Counted from the stretch's first letter, positions 1-10,508 are shown. The stretch is 64,000 nt of DNA from Chlorobaculum tepidum TLS (GCF_000006985.1 NC_002932.3:1103109-1167108), one strand, 5' to 3'. Notes: generated by a model not told the origin, from the sequence alone. Numbers and translations: made by a program.

Positions 1-433
1 AAAATGAGAGCCTGAAGAAAAACAAACAAATTTAAAAAAAATAAAAAACATAAAATTAAAACCGAAACATTAAAATAAAAACAATAAAAAAACCAATAAA
101 CAACACAAAATAATAGCAATAATCTACAAATAAAAACAAACACAATGAAAAATATAAACATAATCAAACACAATAATATTATTATTCAATAAATTAATCT
201 AATTTATTTTAATAAAAGTACTTATAATTTTTCATCAAAAACTCTTATTAATCAGTTATAACAAAAAAAACAAAACAAAATAAAGAAATATCTAACAAAT
301 AAAAACAAACATAAAGGACAGGTTTATTTTATCAAAACAAAAAAATATTAAAAAATAAATATTTTAAATAAATGGGCTTTGTTCTTGGATTATTAAAATG
401 TTTTTTATGATCTAAGAACAATTAAAATATGAT
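1..433. other. A-rich, very low-GC non-coding spacer
   Basis: No open reading frame of useful length is visible. The forward strand is dominated by A, with scattered C and very few G, unlike the GC-rich genes that follow. Near its end, bases 381-390 and 410-419 can form an imperfect hairpin (GTTCTTGGAT against ATCTAAGAAC) just past the stop of the reverse-strand RidA gene; it lacks an adjacent U-tract, so it is at best a weak terminator. The function is unknown. Confidence 0.7.
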
Positions 434-913
434 TTAATGTCTTATTAAAGGGCAATAAGCAATCATTTCAACTTCAACACTGGCATCAAGAGGAAGAGCA
501 AGAACTCCAACGGCAACCCTGACATGCCGGCCCGATTCACCAAAAATTTTATAGACAAGTTCCGATGCTCCGTTGGCCACTTTGTGTTGATTCGTAAACC
601 CGTCAGCGCTCGAAACATAGATCGTTAGCTTCACGATTCTCGCCACGGTGTCGAGATTTCCGGTAACGGATCGAAGTACCGCAACCGCATTAAGCGCGGC
701 CACTCTGGCAGCCTTCGTCGCCTCCTGTTCGTTCGCTTCGCTCACCCGTCCCCTTCCTCCTGGCTCCATCAGTTTGCCGCCAACCAGTGGCAATTGACCT
801 GAAGTGTAAATCAGATCGCCAATCCGTACCGCTGGCTGGTAAAGTCCCGCTGCTGAAGGGATTTCCGGGAGAAGAATACCGGCGTTCTTTAGATTTTCTT
901 CATGAGATATCAT
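434..913 (-). CDS. RidA/YjgF/UK114-family protein
   Basis: A 159-residue protein of the RidA superfamily, whose members hydrolyse reactive enamine/imine intermediates in the cytoplasm. It shows the YTSGQLP strand near residues 36-42 and the C-terminal signature R-x-AVGV-x-ALP with VEVEMIAY (about residues 132-153); Arg132 matches the substrate-carboxylate-binding arginine of active RidA proteins. The N-terminus is about 25 residues longer than in canonical RidA, as in the longer COG0251 subgroup. It is divergent from the thiamine genes with a gap of about 110 bp. The exact substrate is not predictable. Confidence 0.85.
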   Translation of the reverse strand: MISHEENLKNAGILLPEIPSAAGLYQPAVRIGDLIYTSGQLPLVGGKLMEPGGRGRVSEANEQEATKAARVAALNAVAVLRSVTGNLDTVARIVKLTIYVSSADGFTNQHKVANGASELVYKIFGESGRHVRVAVGVLALPLDASVEVEMIAYCPLIRH

Positions 914-1026
914 GACCTTTTTGTGTTTTCTGTTTGGGAAAAGAGCGGAAAATCCGAACAGTTAGGGATAGATTTTCCAGATTGCGATTCCTTTGGAAAA
1001 TAGTTATCGTGCCTGAAATTGCATTT

Positions 1027-1665
1027 ATGACTGAAAAACACCCCTCACTCCCCCGGCTGATGATTGTCAGCAGTGGCGGCGAACATTTTTCTCAGAAAGG
1101 CCTTGTACTGGCACAGGCACAAACTCTCGCCCGCTCTGCGCCGGTCATCTTCCAGGTTCGAGAGAAAATGCTCGATTCTGCTTCGATGTGGCGCCTCTGT
1201 AGCCAAATCGCCCCGCTTGTCGATAATTCGGGATCGATTCTGACCATCAACGAACGCTTCGACATCGCACTTGCATCAAAGGCGGGCGGAGTTCATCTTC
1301 CCGAATCTTCATGCCCTGCCGATGTCGTTCGAAAAACTGCACGAAAATTGCTTGTCGGGCAAAGCGTACATAGCGAAACGACAGCATTGAAAGCCGCTTC
1401 GACAGGCCTTGATTACCTCCTTTTCGGACCAGTATTCCATACGCCATCAAAAGCATCTTTCGGCCCGCCTCAGGGGTTGGATCGCCTACGGGAAATCTGC
1501 GAAAAAGTACGCATCCCGGTCTTCGCCGTTGGAGGCATCACGCCTGAAAAAGTCCCGGCCTGCATCGAATGCGGAGCCTGGGGCGTAGCCGCCCTCACAC
1601 CGTTTCTCGATGCCGGATCGCTGCCTGAAACCGTCAACCGCTTCTACTCATTCATGCAATCATGA
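1027..1665 (+). CDS. Thiamine phosphate synthase/TenI-like protein (paralog 1)
   Basis: A 212-residue TIM-barrel protein of the ThiE/TenI family. Recognisable elements are QVREK (43-47), GVHLPESS (88-95), GPVFHTPSK (134-142) and the phosphate-binding AVGGI (167-171). An in-frame ATG at 934 would add 31 residues, but the family similarity begins just after the ATG at 1027, so that start was chosen. The stop overlaps the next gene's start by four bases, implying translational coupling. It is more divergent than its downstream neighbour and could be a thiazole tautomerase (TenI) rather than a second synthase; the sequence alone does not settle this. Confidence 0.8.
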
Positions 1666-2276
1666 CGTTACCGCGAAGAGTTCTCTGCGTCATCACCGAT
1701 GAACACTCCAATCCAGTCGAACTTGCCCGCATGGCCCTCCAGGGCGGGGCAGGGATGGTACAGTTACGAAGAAAAACAGCCTCGGGCCAAGAGCTTTACG
1801 AGTGGGCCATCAGAATTCAAGCGCTTTGCAGTGAACAGCAGGCGCTCTTCATCGTCAATGACCGGGTCGATATTGCCATGGCCGTACATGCCGATGGAGT
1901 GCACCTCGGCCAACAGGATCTGCCCGCGTCGGCTGCCCGCGCACTGCTTGCCCCCGATGCGATCATTGGCGTATCGGTCTCCAACGCCACCGAGGCTATC
2001 AAGGCAGCCGAAGAGGGCGCAAGCTATATCGGCGTGGGGCACATATTCCCGACTTTTTCCAAAGACAAACCTTCAGAGCCGCTCGGCACGGCATCTATAC
2101 GACCGATCGGCAGGGCTGCGCAGCTGCCGGTCATCGCCATCGGCGGCATCGGGCACGACAACGCTGCCGAGGTCATCCGTGCCGGTGCATCAGGCATCGC
2201 CGTCATCTCCGCGGTTTCCGACAGCGACGATCCCGAGACCGCCACTCGCGAGCTGGTAAGAAGAATCAGGCAATAA
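1662..2276 (+). CDS. thiE: Thiamine phosphate synthase
   Basis: A 204-residue protein that joins HMP pyrophosphate and the thiazole phosphate to give thiamine phosphate. It has the ThiE motifs QLRRK (34-38), NDRVD (66-70), [10 protein letters not shown] (79-88), a GHIFPTFSK phosphate/pyrophosphate loop (126-134) and AIGGI (159-163). Length is normal for the family. It overlaps the upstream paralog by four bases and thiD begins two bases after its stop, so all three are almost certainly one transcript. No TPP riboswitch was recognised upstream. Confidence 0.9.
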
Positions 2277-2278
2277 AT

Positions 2279-3112
2279 ATGATGCAGAACTACATCACCG
2301 TGCTGACCATCGCCGGATCGGACGGCAGCGGCGGAGCTGGCATCCAGACCGACCTGAAAACCATCGCCGCCAACAACTGTTACGGCCTGAGCGTCATCAC
2401 TGCTGTGACGGCACAGAACACCACTGAAGTACGGTCTATACACAACATTCCGCCCGCCTTCATCGGCGAGCAGTTCAAGACGATTGTCGACGATATTCGA
2501 ATCGATGCGGTCAAGATCGGCATGCTGGGCTCGCTGGAAGCGGCAGAAACAGTCGTTGAACTCATGAAAAGCCTCAATGAGGTACCGGTCGTTCTCGACA
2601 CCGTTTTGCGCTCATCGAGCGGAAAATCGCTGCTCGACGCAGAAGCCCTGCTGGTGATGAAGCAGCTCTTTCATCTCACCAGTCTGATTACCCCAAATCT
2701 GCCAGAGGCGGCAATACTGACGGGCCGCAGCATGGCTCCAACAACGCAGGCTGAAATCGAAGTGATGGCAAAAGATTTGCAACGGGAAGGCGCAAAATCC
2801 GTTCTTGTCAAGGGAGGACATGGCGAGGGAGACCAATGCAACGACTGCCTGCTGCACGAGGGACAGCTCTTTTGGTACTCAAACCCGAAAATCGATACAC
2901 TCAACACACATGGCACCGGCTGCACACTCTCGTCAGCCATAGCTTGCGGACTGGCAAAAGGCTTGCCGATGAATGAAGCTGTGGCAGAAGCTATCAGCTA
3001 TACGAGAAAAGCCCTGCTGGCAGGCGCATCATGGCGGCTGGGACACGGAAATGGTCCGCTGGAGCATTTTCCCGACCGGACAGTCGAAAGACGGCCGGGA
3101 AAACTGCAATAA
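2279..3112 (+). CDS. thiD: Hydroxymethylpyrimidine/phosphomethylpyrimidine kinase
   Basis: A 277-residue ribokinase-fold kinase that phosphorylates HMP and HMP phosphate to supply ThiE. The N-terminal TIAGSDGSGGAGIQ (10-23) and C-terminal HGTGCT anion hole with the catalytic region (211-216) are diagnostic. It is the last gene of the thi operon and converges on ugd with only seven bases between the stops. Two adjacent ATG codons (2279 and 2282) could serve as start. The C-terminal tail after GHGNGPLEHF is a short, basic extension. Confidence 0.93.
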   Translation: MMQNYITVLTIAGSDGSGGAGIQTDLKTIAANNCYGLSVITAVTAQNTTEVRSIHNIPPAFIGEQFKTIVDDIRIDAVKIGMLGSLEAAETVVELMKSLNEVPVVLDTVLRSSSGKSLLDAEALLVMKQLFHLTSLITPNLPEAAILTGRSMAPTTQAEIEVMAKDLQREGAKSVLVKGGHGEGDQCNDCLLHEGQLFWYSNPKIDTLNTHGTGCTLSSAIACGLAKGLPMNEAVAEAISYTRKALLAGASWRLGHGNGPLEHFPDRTVERRPGKLQ

Positions 3113-3119
3113 AACAAGC

Positions 3120-4457
3120 TTAGCGCACCAGGCGAGGACGACGGCCGATAGAGTAGTAGCTGATGCCCACCTGTTCCACCATATCGGGATTGTAGATATT
3201 CCTGCCGTCGAAGATCACGGGTTCTTTCAGAGAGTTTCTGATCAGTTCGAAATCGGGACTACGAAACACCATCCACTCCGTCATGATGGTTAGCGCATCT
3301 GCGCCCTTGAGAGCCTCGTCGGGATGCTCCACCAGCACTAGATCGGGCCGGTCGCCATAGATGCGCCGGGCCTCGTCCATGGCAACGGGATCGTAGGCTC
3401 TGACGATTGCCCCCGCCTTCCAGAGCTCTTCCATGACCTTCCGGCTCGGGGCTTCACGCATGTCATCGGTATTTGGCTTGAACGCCAGCCCCCACATTGC
3501 AATGACGCGCCCTTTAAGATCGCCGTCGAAATGGTCACGAATCTTTGAAACAAGGCTCAGCTTCTGATCATCGTTGACCGCCTCAACCGCTTGCAGAATT
3601 CGCGAATTATAGCCAAGCTTCCTTGACGTGCGCTCCAGGGCTCGCACATCCTTAGGGAAGCAGGAGCCGCCATAACCCACTCCGGGATAGATAAAGGAGA
3701 AGCCGATCCTCGAATCGGAACCGATACCGCGGCGCACCGCTTCGACATCCGCCCCGGCCCGTTCAGCAATGTTGGCGATCTCGTTCATGAAGCTGATCTT
3801 GGTGGCAAGCATGGCGTTAGCTGCATACTTGGTCAACTCCGCCGAGCGGATGTCCATGGCAATGAAACGCTCGTGACTGCGGTTGAACGGCGCGTACAGG
3901 TTGCGCAGAAGCTCCTTGGTGCGCGGGTTGTCCACTCCAACGATGATGCGATCGGGCTTCATGAAATCGTCCACGGCATCACCTTCTTTAAGGAACTCCG
4001 GATTCGACACGACATCGAAATCAATCGCCCGCCCCCGTTCTTCGAGTACAGTCCTGATCGTTTCGCGCACCAGATCGGCCGTACCGACCGGAACCGTCGA
4101 TTTGTTGATCACAATACGATAATCCTCCATATTGCGGCCGATGCTCTCGGCAACGCTCAACACATGACTCAAATCAGCTGACCCATCTTCATCAGGTGGA
4201 GTACCGACGGCGATAAACTGGTACAGACCGAAATCGACACCGTCAGTAATGCTGGTGGTGAATTTCAGGCGTCCTTCACGCAGGTTTTCACTAACGATAG
4301 TGTCAAGGCCTGGCTCGTAAATCGGAATCTCCCCGTTCAGGAGACGATTGATCTTGTTCTCGTCGATATCGACGCACATAACCTCATTGCCAACCTCGGC
4401 AAAACAGGCGCCGGTAACCAGGCCTACATAACCGGAACCAAATATGGTTATCTTCAT
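3120..4457 (-). CDS. ugd: UDP-glucose 6-dehydrogenase
   Basis: A 445-residue NAD-dependent enzyme that oxidises UDP-glucose to UDP-glucuronate for surface polysaccharides. The Rossmann motif [10 protein letters not shown] (7-16), [10 protein letters not shown] (152-161) and the active-site segment [11 protein letters not shown] with Cys266 and Lys269 are all present. Length is typical. It sits alone on the reverse strand, convergent with thiD. UDP-N-acetyl-mannosaminuronate dehydrogenase is a related family, but the GGSCFPKD context and overall sequence favour UDP-glucose. Confidence 0.92.
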   Translation of the reverse strand: MKITIFGSGYVGLVTGACFAEVGNEVMCVDIDENKINRLLNGEIPIYEPGLDTIVSENLREGRLKFTTSITDGVDFGLYQFIAVGTPPDEDGSADLSHVLSVAESIGRNMEDYRIVINKSTVPVGTADLVRETIRTVLEERGRAIDFDVVSNPEFLKEGDAVDDFMKPDRIIVGVDNPRTKELLRNLYAPFNRSHERFIAMDIRSAELTKYAANAMLATKISFMNEIANIAERAGADVEAVRRGIGSDSRIGFSFIYPGVGYGGSCFPKDVRALERTSRKLGYNSRILQAVEAVNDDQKLSLVSKIRDHFDGDLKGRVIAMWGLAFKPNTDDMREAPSRKVMEELWKAGAIVRAYDPVAMDEARRIYGDRPDLVLVEHPDEALKGADALTIMTEWMVFRSPDFELIRNSLKEPVIFDGRNIYNPDMVEQVGISYYSIGRRPRLVR

Positions 4458-4496
4458 GCATTCTGTGGTTTAATTGATCAGAAAAAAAACGATAAT

Positions 4497-4520
4497 GCCT
4501 TCCGGTTACTACCGAAAGGC
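4497..4520 (-). terminator. Possible weak terminator after the lipoprotein gene
   Basis: Bases 4497-4505 and 4512-4520 form a GC-rich hairpin (GCCTTTCGG/CCGGAAGGC on the reverse strand, one mismatch). On the reverse strand a run of eight T follows about eight bases later (complement of 4482-4489). The separation of stem and T-run makes this weaker than a canonical Rho-independent terminator. Confidence 0.4.
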
Positions 4521-4585
4521 GAGGATTCAACCTTGTGAGATAAACCAATGGAAGAGCAGCAAGAGACATGCTTTTCAGACATCTC

Positions 4586-5431
4586 TTATTCCACGACAAT
4601 GACCAGGCATCGGGATTTTTTCCAAAACTCTGCCTCGTTCCTGATCAACAGAAGCGAGGATGTTTTGCCGCCAACGAGTTCATAGGAACCTTTTGTATGC
4701 GGGGTAATAACATGCAGTCGACTAACTGGCTTGTCAAAATAAATATCTTTTGTTTCGGTAATATCCACCTGCCTGAATGGCCGCAGATCAAAATCATTGG
4801 CCAAAACAGGCCGCATACCGAAAAAGCGGGAAAACGGCCCTGGAGGCACCAGAATCCCTTTGGAGACAAGCTGATCGACGGTACCAACAACGTAATAGGC
4901 CTTGACCATCTGGTCTTCCTGGTCGCTGATAGCCTCATCCATGACATCGACCGTATTGGTAAGCCGGGCAATCTGCCGGTTTAGCTTCGCAATCTCCCTT
5001 TTCATGGCGCCAAGTTCCAGCTCCTTCTTGTCCAGCTCGCCCTTGAGCTGACCGGTCATGCGATCAAGCGCCGCGATGCGGTACTGGGACTCGTGATTCT
5101 GCTTTTCAAGCGTCGCGACAAGGTTCTTGCTTGCCGAAAGCGTGGAGTCGATGAAGCGGATATTGGTGTTAATCTCGCGCCCGATCTGCTCGGCGCTCTT
5201 TGGCTTGCGCCCCTCCACATCCGATGAAAGCCGAACGACCACGGCCTCTTTCTGGCGAATCCGTCCAAGATTCTTCTGAACCTGAACGAGGATTGACATC
5301 ATCGACTCGAGATGCTTTTCTTCCTCTTTTTTCCGTTCATCCCGGCTGCAAGAGGTGGATGTAGCGATCACCGCTCCTGCTAGTAAAATAACGGCGATAC
5401 GCCTGAAGGGCTTTAAAGCCACTCTATCCAT
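4586..5431 (-). CDS. Predicted lipoprotein or envelope protein with long coiled coil
   Basis: A 281-residue protein of unrecognised function. It starts with a basic then hydrophobic signal-like segment (about residues 8-27) ending in STSC at Cys28, an imperfect lipobox. Residues about 30-165 are rich in K, E, Q, L and R with heptad character, predicting a long coiled coil; the C-terminal 110 residues look globular with several beta-like stretches. Its start overlaps the end of the upstream esterase gene by 19 bases, so the two are probably co-translated. An envelope location is inferred from the N-terminus only. Confidence 0.7.
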   Translation of the reverse strand: MDRVALKPFRRIAVILLAGAVIATSTSCSRDERKKEEEKHLESMMSILVQVQKNLGRIRQKEAVVVRLSSDVEGRKPKSAEQIGREINTNIRFIDSTLSASKNLVATLEKQNHESQYRIAALDRMTGQLKGELDKKELELGAMKREIAKLNRQIARLTNTVDVMDEAISDQEDQMVKAYYVVGTVDQLVSKGILVPPGPFSRFFGMRPVLANDFDLRPFRQVDITETKDIYFDKPVSRLHVITPHTKGSYELVGGKTSSLLLIRNEAEFWKKSRCLVIVVE

Positions 5432-6117
5432 TGTTCAACTCCATCTTTGGTACCATACCACTTTGTATGCGGCGCTGGCAAATGTTCGCATTCAAGTATA
5501 GTAACATTTTTGGCGCCATCAAGAAAGCAGCTTCTCGCAGGAACAACCCCGTCACCGGCGAGATTTCCATCGTCGGTCACTCCCCGGTAAAACATGTAAC
5601 ACATTTTTTCGATCATACCGCCATCGAGCGAGCCCTTATACTGGTTGCTAACGACCGAAACGACCTGGTACTTCTGAAAAAATTCAGGCCCGAGATGTTT
5701 GAAAATAAAATCTGTCTTGATTTTCGCGAAATGCTCATGGGTATGAAATGGAGTGCCAAGCGTGACCAGCCTGCCGACCAGACCATTGACAGCGTAAACA
5801 TCGCCCTGGAACGGGCGTTCCAGCAGATAGATCATGGCAACCGTTCCGCCACCGCTATGCGCGACGATGGTGACCGGTTCGCCGGGAAACCGTGAAGCCA
5901 TAGCTCGCACCGTTCGATCCAGAGCTGCCATGACACGGTTGGTCGAGCGCTCGGGCGATGGAGGAAAGCCGAGCCAGTCGAGAAGATTGACCGGAACGAT
6001 GGCGATTTTCTCTGCCGGTATCCAGGTCGAAAGAGCCTCCCTCATCACCTCATAAAGGGAGTCCCAGAAGAGCACGCCCGGAACGATCACCACCGGATTC
6101 TGCCTGACCTCTGCCAT
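5413..6117 (-). CDS. Alpha/beta-hydrolase (lipase/esterase-like)
   Basis: A protein of about 234 residues with a lipase-like nucleophile elbow AHSGGG preceded by VTIV (Ser about residue 88 from this start). The PVVIVPGV segment near the N-terminus resembles the oxyanion region of alpha/beta hydrolases, and a late HLPAPH histidine fits the catalytic triad. The start at 6117 follows AGGAGG at a long spacing of about 12 bases; an in-frame ATG at 6153 is the alternative. It overlaps the coiled-coil lipoprotein gene by 19 bases. The substrate is unknown; a lipid or ester hydrolase is the safest call. Confidence 0.72.
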   Translation of the reverse strand: MAEVRQNPVVIVPGVLFWDSLYEVMREALSTWIPAEKIAIVPVNLLDWLGFPPSPERSTNRVMAALDRTVRAMASRFPGEPVTIVAHSGGGTVAMIYLLERPFQGDVYAVNGLVGRLVTLGTPFHTHEHFAKIKTDFIFKHLGPEFFQKYQVVSVVSNQYKGSLDGGMIEKMCYMFYRGVTDDGNLAGDGVVPARSCFLDGAKNVTILECEHLPAPHTKWYGTKDGVEQWIEWL

Positions 6118-6181
6118 ATTGGAACAAAGCCTCCTGTGCGGGTTGTGAAGCATGAACAGGTGAATCTACCGTCAATCTGTC

Positions 6182-7696
6182 TTATGACCAGCCTTTAAGC
6201 AGATCAAGCAAGAGACGAACACCGAAGCCGGTTGCTCCCGGCGTCTTCGACCCGCCTTTTGCCCAAAAAGCCGGTCCTGCGATGTCGATATGCGCCCAGT
6301 GCTTGTGGCCGTCGATAAACTTCTCGAGAAATTTAGCCGCAGTAATCGTACCCGCGCCGCGTCCGCCGGTATTGTGCACATCGGCAACGTCGGACTTGAT
6401 GAGCTCGTCGTACTCATCCCAGAGCGGCAACCGCCACACCTTTTCACCGGACGACTGGCCAGCCTCGAAAATACTCTCAGCCAGTTTTTCATCATTGCTG
6501 AAAAGTCCGGCCACCGAGTTGCCAAGCGCCACAATGCACGCACCAGTCAGTGTAGCTAAATCAATAATCACATCAGGATTATACTCTTTCTTGGCGTAAA
6601 ACAGGGCATCAGCAAGAATCAGTCGTCCCTCGGCATCGGTGTTGCCAACCTCGACCGTAATGCCCGACATGGTCGTGATCACATCACCAGGCTTTTGCGC
6701 CGAGCCGCCTGGCATGTTGTCGGTAGCGGGAACCAGACCAACCACCCTGAGCGGCAGACCAAGGCTTGCAGCAGCTTCAATTGCGGCAATCACCACAGCG
6801 GCTCCGGACATATCCGATTTCATCTCGTCCATCCCCTGGGCCGGCTTCAGAGAAATGCCGCCCGAATCAAAGGTCACGCCTTTACCCACCAGCGCAATGG
6901 TCTTTTTGGCCTTGCCTTTCGGCTTGTAGTCGAGAATGACAAAGGTCGGTGGCTGCTCACTTCCCTTGTTGACGGCAAGAAGACCGCCCATGCCAAGCTC
7001 GACGATTTTCTTTTTATCAAACACCGTCACCTCGAAGCCTCCTCGCTTACCGGCCTCAATGGCCGCCTCGGCAAGGTCTTCGGCAGAAAGATGGTTGCCC
7101 GGCAGGTTGACCAGGTCTCTTGCCCTGTTCTGGCAAGCTCCGATAATCATTCCTTTCCCGGCTCCTTTTTCGATCGCCTCAAGCCTGCTCCCACATCCGG
7201 CAAGCACCAGCTCTTCGATGTTTTTCGGCTTGTCTTCCTTCGTCTCCTCCTTGTCGAGCTTGCCGCTCTTGAGGCGATCGAAGCGATAAGCTCCGGACAG
7301 GACGCCCTCAACGAGAATGGCTGCCAGCTCTTCCGGCTTCTGTTTCGACTGCTTGGCCCAATCATCGATCGGCGAGCAATCAAGGGCGAGAACGCCAAGA
7401 TGCAGATCAACCGTCTTTCGAGCGACGGAATCGGCAGCCTTGCGATAATCCTCGGCGGTTTTGCCTTCGCCGACACCGGCAAGAATCACCCTCGAAGCCT
7501 CTTTGCCCGAGGCCTGCCGGTAGAGCATCGCAATCTCGCCGGCAGAGGCCTTGAAGTCACCATCAGGGCTCGCAACAACACCCAGACCTGCGAGAACTTT
7601 GCCTGCATCTCGCTTCATCTCTTTTTTGCTGAAAAACTGGACGAGAATATCGGCATTAACCAGGCCGCTCTCTTTAGCCGTAACAGTACATTTCAT
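6182..7696 (-). CDS. pepA: Leucyl aminopeptidase (M17)
   Basis: A 504-residue cytoplasmic zinc/manganese aminopeptidase removing N-terminal residues from peptides. The metal-binding and catalytic segments [10 protein letters not shown] (271-280, including the catalytic lysine), the following SDMSGAA, and NTDAEGRL (352-359) are intact. The N-terminal domain is diverged, as is usual in M17, with a lysine/glutamate-rich linker at about 143-160. It is a single gene between the esterase pair and the DHH phosphoesterase, with gaps of about 30-65 bp, so it may be read with its neighbours. Confidence 0.93.
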   Translation of the reverse strand: MKCTVTAKESGLVNADILVQFFSKKEMKRDAGKVLAGLGVVASPDGDFKASAGEIAMLYRQASGKEASRVILAGVGEGKTAEDYRKAADSVARKTVDLHLGVLALDCSPIDDWAKQSKQKPEELAAILVEGVLSGAYRFDRLKSGKLDKEETKEDKPKNIEELVLAGCGSRLEAIEKGAGKGMIIGACQNRARDLVNLPGNHLSAEDLAEAAIEAGKRGGFEVTVFDKKKIVELGMGGLLAVNKGSEQPPTFVILDYKPKGKAKKTIALVGKGVTFDSGGISLKPAQGMDEMKSDMSGAAVVIAAIEAAASLGLPLRVVGLVPATDNMPGGSAQKPGDVITTMSGITVEVGNTDAEGRLILADALFYAKKEYNPDVIIDLATLTGACIVALGNSVAGLFSNDEKLAESIFEAGQSSGEKVWRLPLWDEYDELIKSDVADVHNTGGRGAGTITAAKFLEKFIDGHKHWAHIDIAGPAFWAKGGSKTPGATGFGVRLLLDLLKGWS

Positions 7697-7729
7697 GCTT
7701 GCACGTAAATGGGAAATAATTGAAAGAAA

Positions 7730-8791
7730 TTAACTGTCCACCTGTTCGAGGGTGAACTTCCGGACATCCTCAAGAATCACAAGTTGCGCCTTCTCTGCCG
7801 ACATTCTCAACAGGCAGCCGGCAGCGTTCATGTGACCACCGCCGCCATAGTGTTTGGCCAACTGGTTGACATAAATCTTGCCCCGCGACCTGAAGCTGAC
7901 CTTACACCGTCCATCCTGCATCTCTACAAGGAGAACGGCAACCTTCACTGTAGGCACGCTCAAAAGATAGCGAATAATAAGATCGGTGTCGAACAGCTTG
8001 CTGCCCGTCTGTTCGAGCATTTCCTGAGTGATGAAAAGCCAGGAAATCAGACCGTTCTCAATGATCTTGATATTTGAAAGCGAAAGGCCAAGCAGCTTGA
8101 GCGCCTCCGGCGTCAAGGCGTTGTAGATGCGGTCGTACACCAGCTCAGGATCGGCCCCTTTTTCGACCAGCATTCCGGCAAGTCGATAGGTGTAGGGTGT
8201 CGTCTTGGGGAACCTGAACGAGCCAGTATCGGTCATGATAGCTGCATAGAGAGCTGAAGCCACTTCGGGAGTAAACAGCTGCTGCCCGGTACGCAGCTCC
8301 AGGGCGGTAACAAGATCACAGACAAGCTCACCGGTCGAAGATGCGTAGGTTTCGCACACTGTGATATCGGCAAAATCCTCCGGTTCGAGATGATGATCAA
8401 TGCAGAGCACTTTGAGTCGGCTCATCTGCCTGGCAAACTCCACATGCGGCCAAAGTCTGCCAATACGGTCGTGCAGATTGGCATCGAGCACAACCAGAAG
8501 ATCAGCAAGAAAAAACTCCTGCATGGACTCCTCGTCCCGGTCACGAAAAAGGTTAATCTCATGAAGTTCCTTCAGGAACAGATAGTTCGGCGGCACTTCC
8601 GTTGGATTGAAAATCGCAACCTCCTTGCCCAGAGCCTTGAGTGCGAGAGCAAGGGCGACCTGGCTGCCAAGCCCGTCGCCATCTGAATTTTCGTGGGTGG
8701 TAAAAATAATGTGCGTGGCTTCCAGCATCTCATCGACGACCGGCCTCCACTCTTCAGGGGTCAATGTCCGGCCATATTCGGGTATAATCAT
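7730..8791 (-). CDS. DHH/DHHA1 phosphoesterase (NrnA-like)
   Basis: A 353-residue DHH-superfamily phosphoesterase. The N-terminal DHH domain has THENSDGDGLGS (32-43), VVLDAN (about 100-105) and IDHH (131-134), which bind the two manganese ions; the C-terminal DHHA1 substrate domain has GGGGHMNAAG (316-325). Family members degrade nanoRNAs, pAp or linear cyclic-dinucleotide products, and in Bacteroidetes/Chlorobi-like genomes this form is normally annotated as bifunctional oligoribonuclease/pAp phosphatase. Which of these substrates applies cannot be read from sequence. It lies 33 bp upstream of pepA on the same strand. Confidence 0.88.
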   Translation of the reverse strand: MIIPEYGRTLTPEEWRPVVDEMLEATHIIFTTHENSDGDGLGSQVALALALKALGKEVAIFNPTEVPPNYLFLKELHEINLFRDRDEESMQEFFLADLLVVLDANLHDRIGRLWPHVEFARQMSRLKVLCIDHHLEPEDFADITVCETYASSTGELVCDLVTALELRTGQQLFTPEVASALYAAIMTDTGSFRFPKTTPYTYRLAGMLVEKGADPELVYDRIYNALTPEALKLLGLSLSNIKIIENGLISWLFITQEMLEQTGSKLFDTDLIIRYLLSVPTVKVAVLLVEMQDGRCKVSFRSRGKIYVNQLAKHYGGGGHMNAAGCLLRMSAEKAQLVILEDVRKFTLEQVDS

Positions 8792-8936
8792 CAGCGCTGG
8801 AAATAGTTTGCGAAATACTCAACGGAAACGAGCATATAATACAGAAATAATCGGACGGACGGAATCCGATAATTTCAGGACATCAGCAGAACGCGAAAGG
8901 ATTTGCAATAACTGAACTTAACCCAAAAAAGGGGAA

Positions 8937-9284
8937 TCAGGCCGTCTGCACTTGCAAATCCGGCATATCTTCACAGAATTTCTCCACATTTCTGAGATAC
9001 CGGGCAAAAGCCTCCCGGCCCTCGCTGGTCACCCGGTAATTGGTCAAAGGCTTGCGGCTCTCGAAACTCTTCATGCACTCCACATACCTGGCCGCTTCAA
9101 GTTTTCTCAGGTGAATACTGAGATTTCCATCCGTAGCTCTGATACTGTCGCGAATGTCAACGAACGATGCTTCAGGGACGCTCATCAGATAAGCCAGTGC
9201 TGCAAAGCGAATTCTCGCATGAATAACCTTGTCGAGAAGCTGATGATTGTAATCCTTTTTGTCTTTCGATGGTTCCAGAGACAT
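8937..9284 (-). CDS. Winged-helix transcriptional regulator
   Basis: A 115-residue protein with a single winged helix-turn-helix domain (about residues 20-100), of the type annotated as winged helix DNA-binding domain (MarR/ArsR-like fold). RIRFAALAYLM, DGNLSIHLRKLEAARYVE and the wing region KPLTNYRVTSEGREAF match that family. It is divergent from rlmN, so the shared 99-bp region could be its operator, but no clear dyad was seen. No ligand-binding domain or metal-binding cysteine cluster is present. Confidence 0.82.
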   Translation of the reverse strand: MSLEPSKDKKDYNHQLLDKVIHARIRFAALAYLMSVPEASFVDIRDSIRATDGNLSIHLRKLEAARYVECMKSFESRKPLTNYRVTSEGREAFARYLRNVEKFCEDMPDLQVQTA

Positions 9285-9383
9285 TCTTTCTTTTAAATTA
9301 TTTCAACGGTTACTAAGGAGACTTGACGTCGTATACAAATAAGAGTACTTTTTTTTTCGATCAAGAGCAAGCGAAGCAACAAA

Positions 9384-10508
9384 ATGGAAAAAAATGAAAT
9401 ATCAGAAGAGAGGCGGACCCAAGAAAAGGAAAAACAGCATGGCCACCGTCTGAACATCAGAAGACTGGGCAGAAAGGAACTTACCGAACTCTTGACCCGT
9501 CTCGGAGAGCCAGCTTATCGCGCAAATCAGCTCCATCGATGGCTGTACAGTAATCAGGCCCTCCGTTTTGAGGAAATGAGCACCCTCAGCAAACAACTGC
9601 GTCAGAAACTCGCTTCTGAATGGATTATACATCCAGCCTCACTTGTCGGCACCGAACGCGAAACGACGGACGCCAGTTTGGTGACCGGAAATCCAACGGC
9701 AAAATTCCTCATCAAGCTGGAGGATAACGAACTGGTCGAAAGTGTTCTCATCCCTTCGGAAGAGCGGATAACTGCCTGCATCTCCTCGCAAATCGGCTGC
9801 CCGCTCCGCTGTACCTTCTGCGCAACAGGACACATGGGATTCAGAAGAAACCTCACGGCATCGGAAATAACCGATCAGGTATTTCTGCTTGAAAAAGAAG
9901 CGCAGAAGCGCCACTGGCGGGGGCTGACCAATATTGTCTTCATGGGCATGGGCGAACCGTTGCTGAATCTTGACAATGTACTTGAGTCGATCGGAACGCT
10001 GACTGAAAAGGATTACCAATTCAGCATCTCCGAAAGAAAGATCACGATTTCAACCGTCGGTTTGCCCGTGGAAATGGACAGAATCGCCCGGTCGGGACTC
10101 AAAACCAAACTCGCCATATCGCTGCACAGCGCCGACCAGCTCATACGGGAACGGATGATGCCAATCGCCGCTGACATTACCCTCGACAAACTCGCCAAAG
10201 CGATAAACTCTTATAACTCCGTAACCAGCCAACCAGTTACGCTTGTCTACATGCTGCTGGAAGGCATCAACGATTCGCCTGAAGATGCCCGCAAACTGGT
10301 TCGTTTCGCAAAGAGAGTGTTGTGCAAAATTAATTTGATTGATTATAATTCTATCGTTACCTTGAAGTTCAAGCCGGGTTGCAGTAGCTCGAAAACCATG
10401 TTCATTCAACAGTTACTGGATGCCGGGCTGCTCGTCACCGTCAGAAAAAGTCAGGGTGCAACCATCAACGCAGCATGCGGACAGCTGGCCACCCGGCCTG
10501 TGAGGTAA
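9384..10508 (+). CDS. rlmN: 23S rRNA (adenine2503-C2)/tRNA (adenine37-C2)-methyltransferase
   Basis: A 374-residue radical-SAM methyltransferase that methylates A2503 of 23S rRNA and A37 of some tRNAs. The iron-sulfur ligands are Cys139, Cys143 and Cys146 in QIGCPLRCTFCATG; the C-terminal AACGQL (Cys365) is the methyl-carrying cysteine of the ping-pong mechanism. GMGEPLLN and the overall length are typical of RlmN rather than Cfr. The first 20 residues are a charged E/K-rich extension. It is followed after 43 bp by an unknown gene and adk on the same strand. Confidence 0.95.
   Translation: MEKNEISEERRTQEKEKQHGHRLNIRRLGRKELTELLTRLGEPAYRANQLHRWLYSNQALRFEEMSTLSKQLRQKLASEWIIHPASLVGTERETTDASLVTGNPTAKFLIKLEDNELVESVLIPSEERITACISSQIGCPLRCTFCATGHMGFRRNLTASEITDQVFLLEKEAQKRHWRGLTNIVFMGMGEPLLNLDNVLESIGTLTEKDYQFSISERKITISTVGLPVEMDRIARSGLKTKLAISLHSADQLIRERMMPIAADITLDKLAKAINSYNSVTSQPVTLVYMLLEGINDSPEDARKLVRFAKRVLCKINLIDYNSIVTLKFKPGCSSSKTMFIQQLLDAGLLVTVRKSQGATINAACGQLATRPVR

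Noticed and set aside
914-1026. TPP riboswitch before the thiamine genes
   Set aside because: The conserved CTGAGA and related elements are absent from this short leader.
6695-7708. 337-codon forward frame opposite pepA
   Set aside because: It is the complement of a clear leucyl aminopeptidase; its amino acids show no domain and the real gene is on the other strand.
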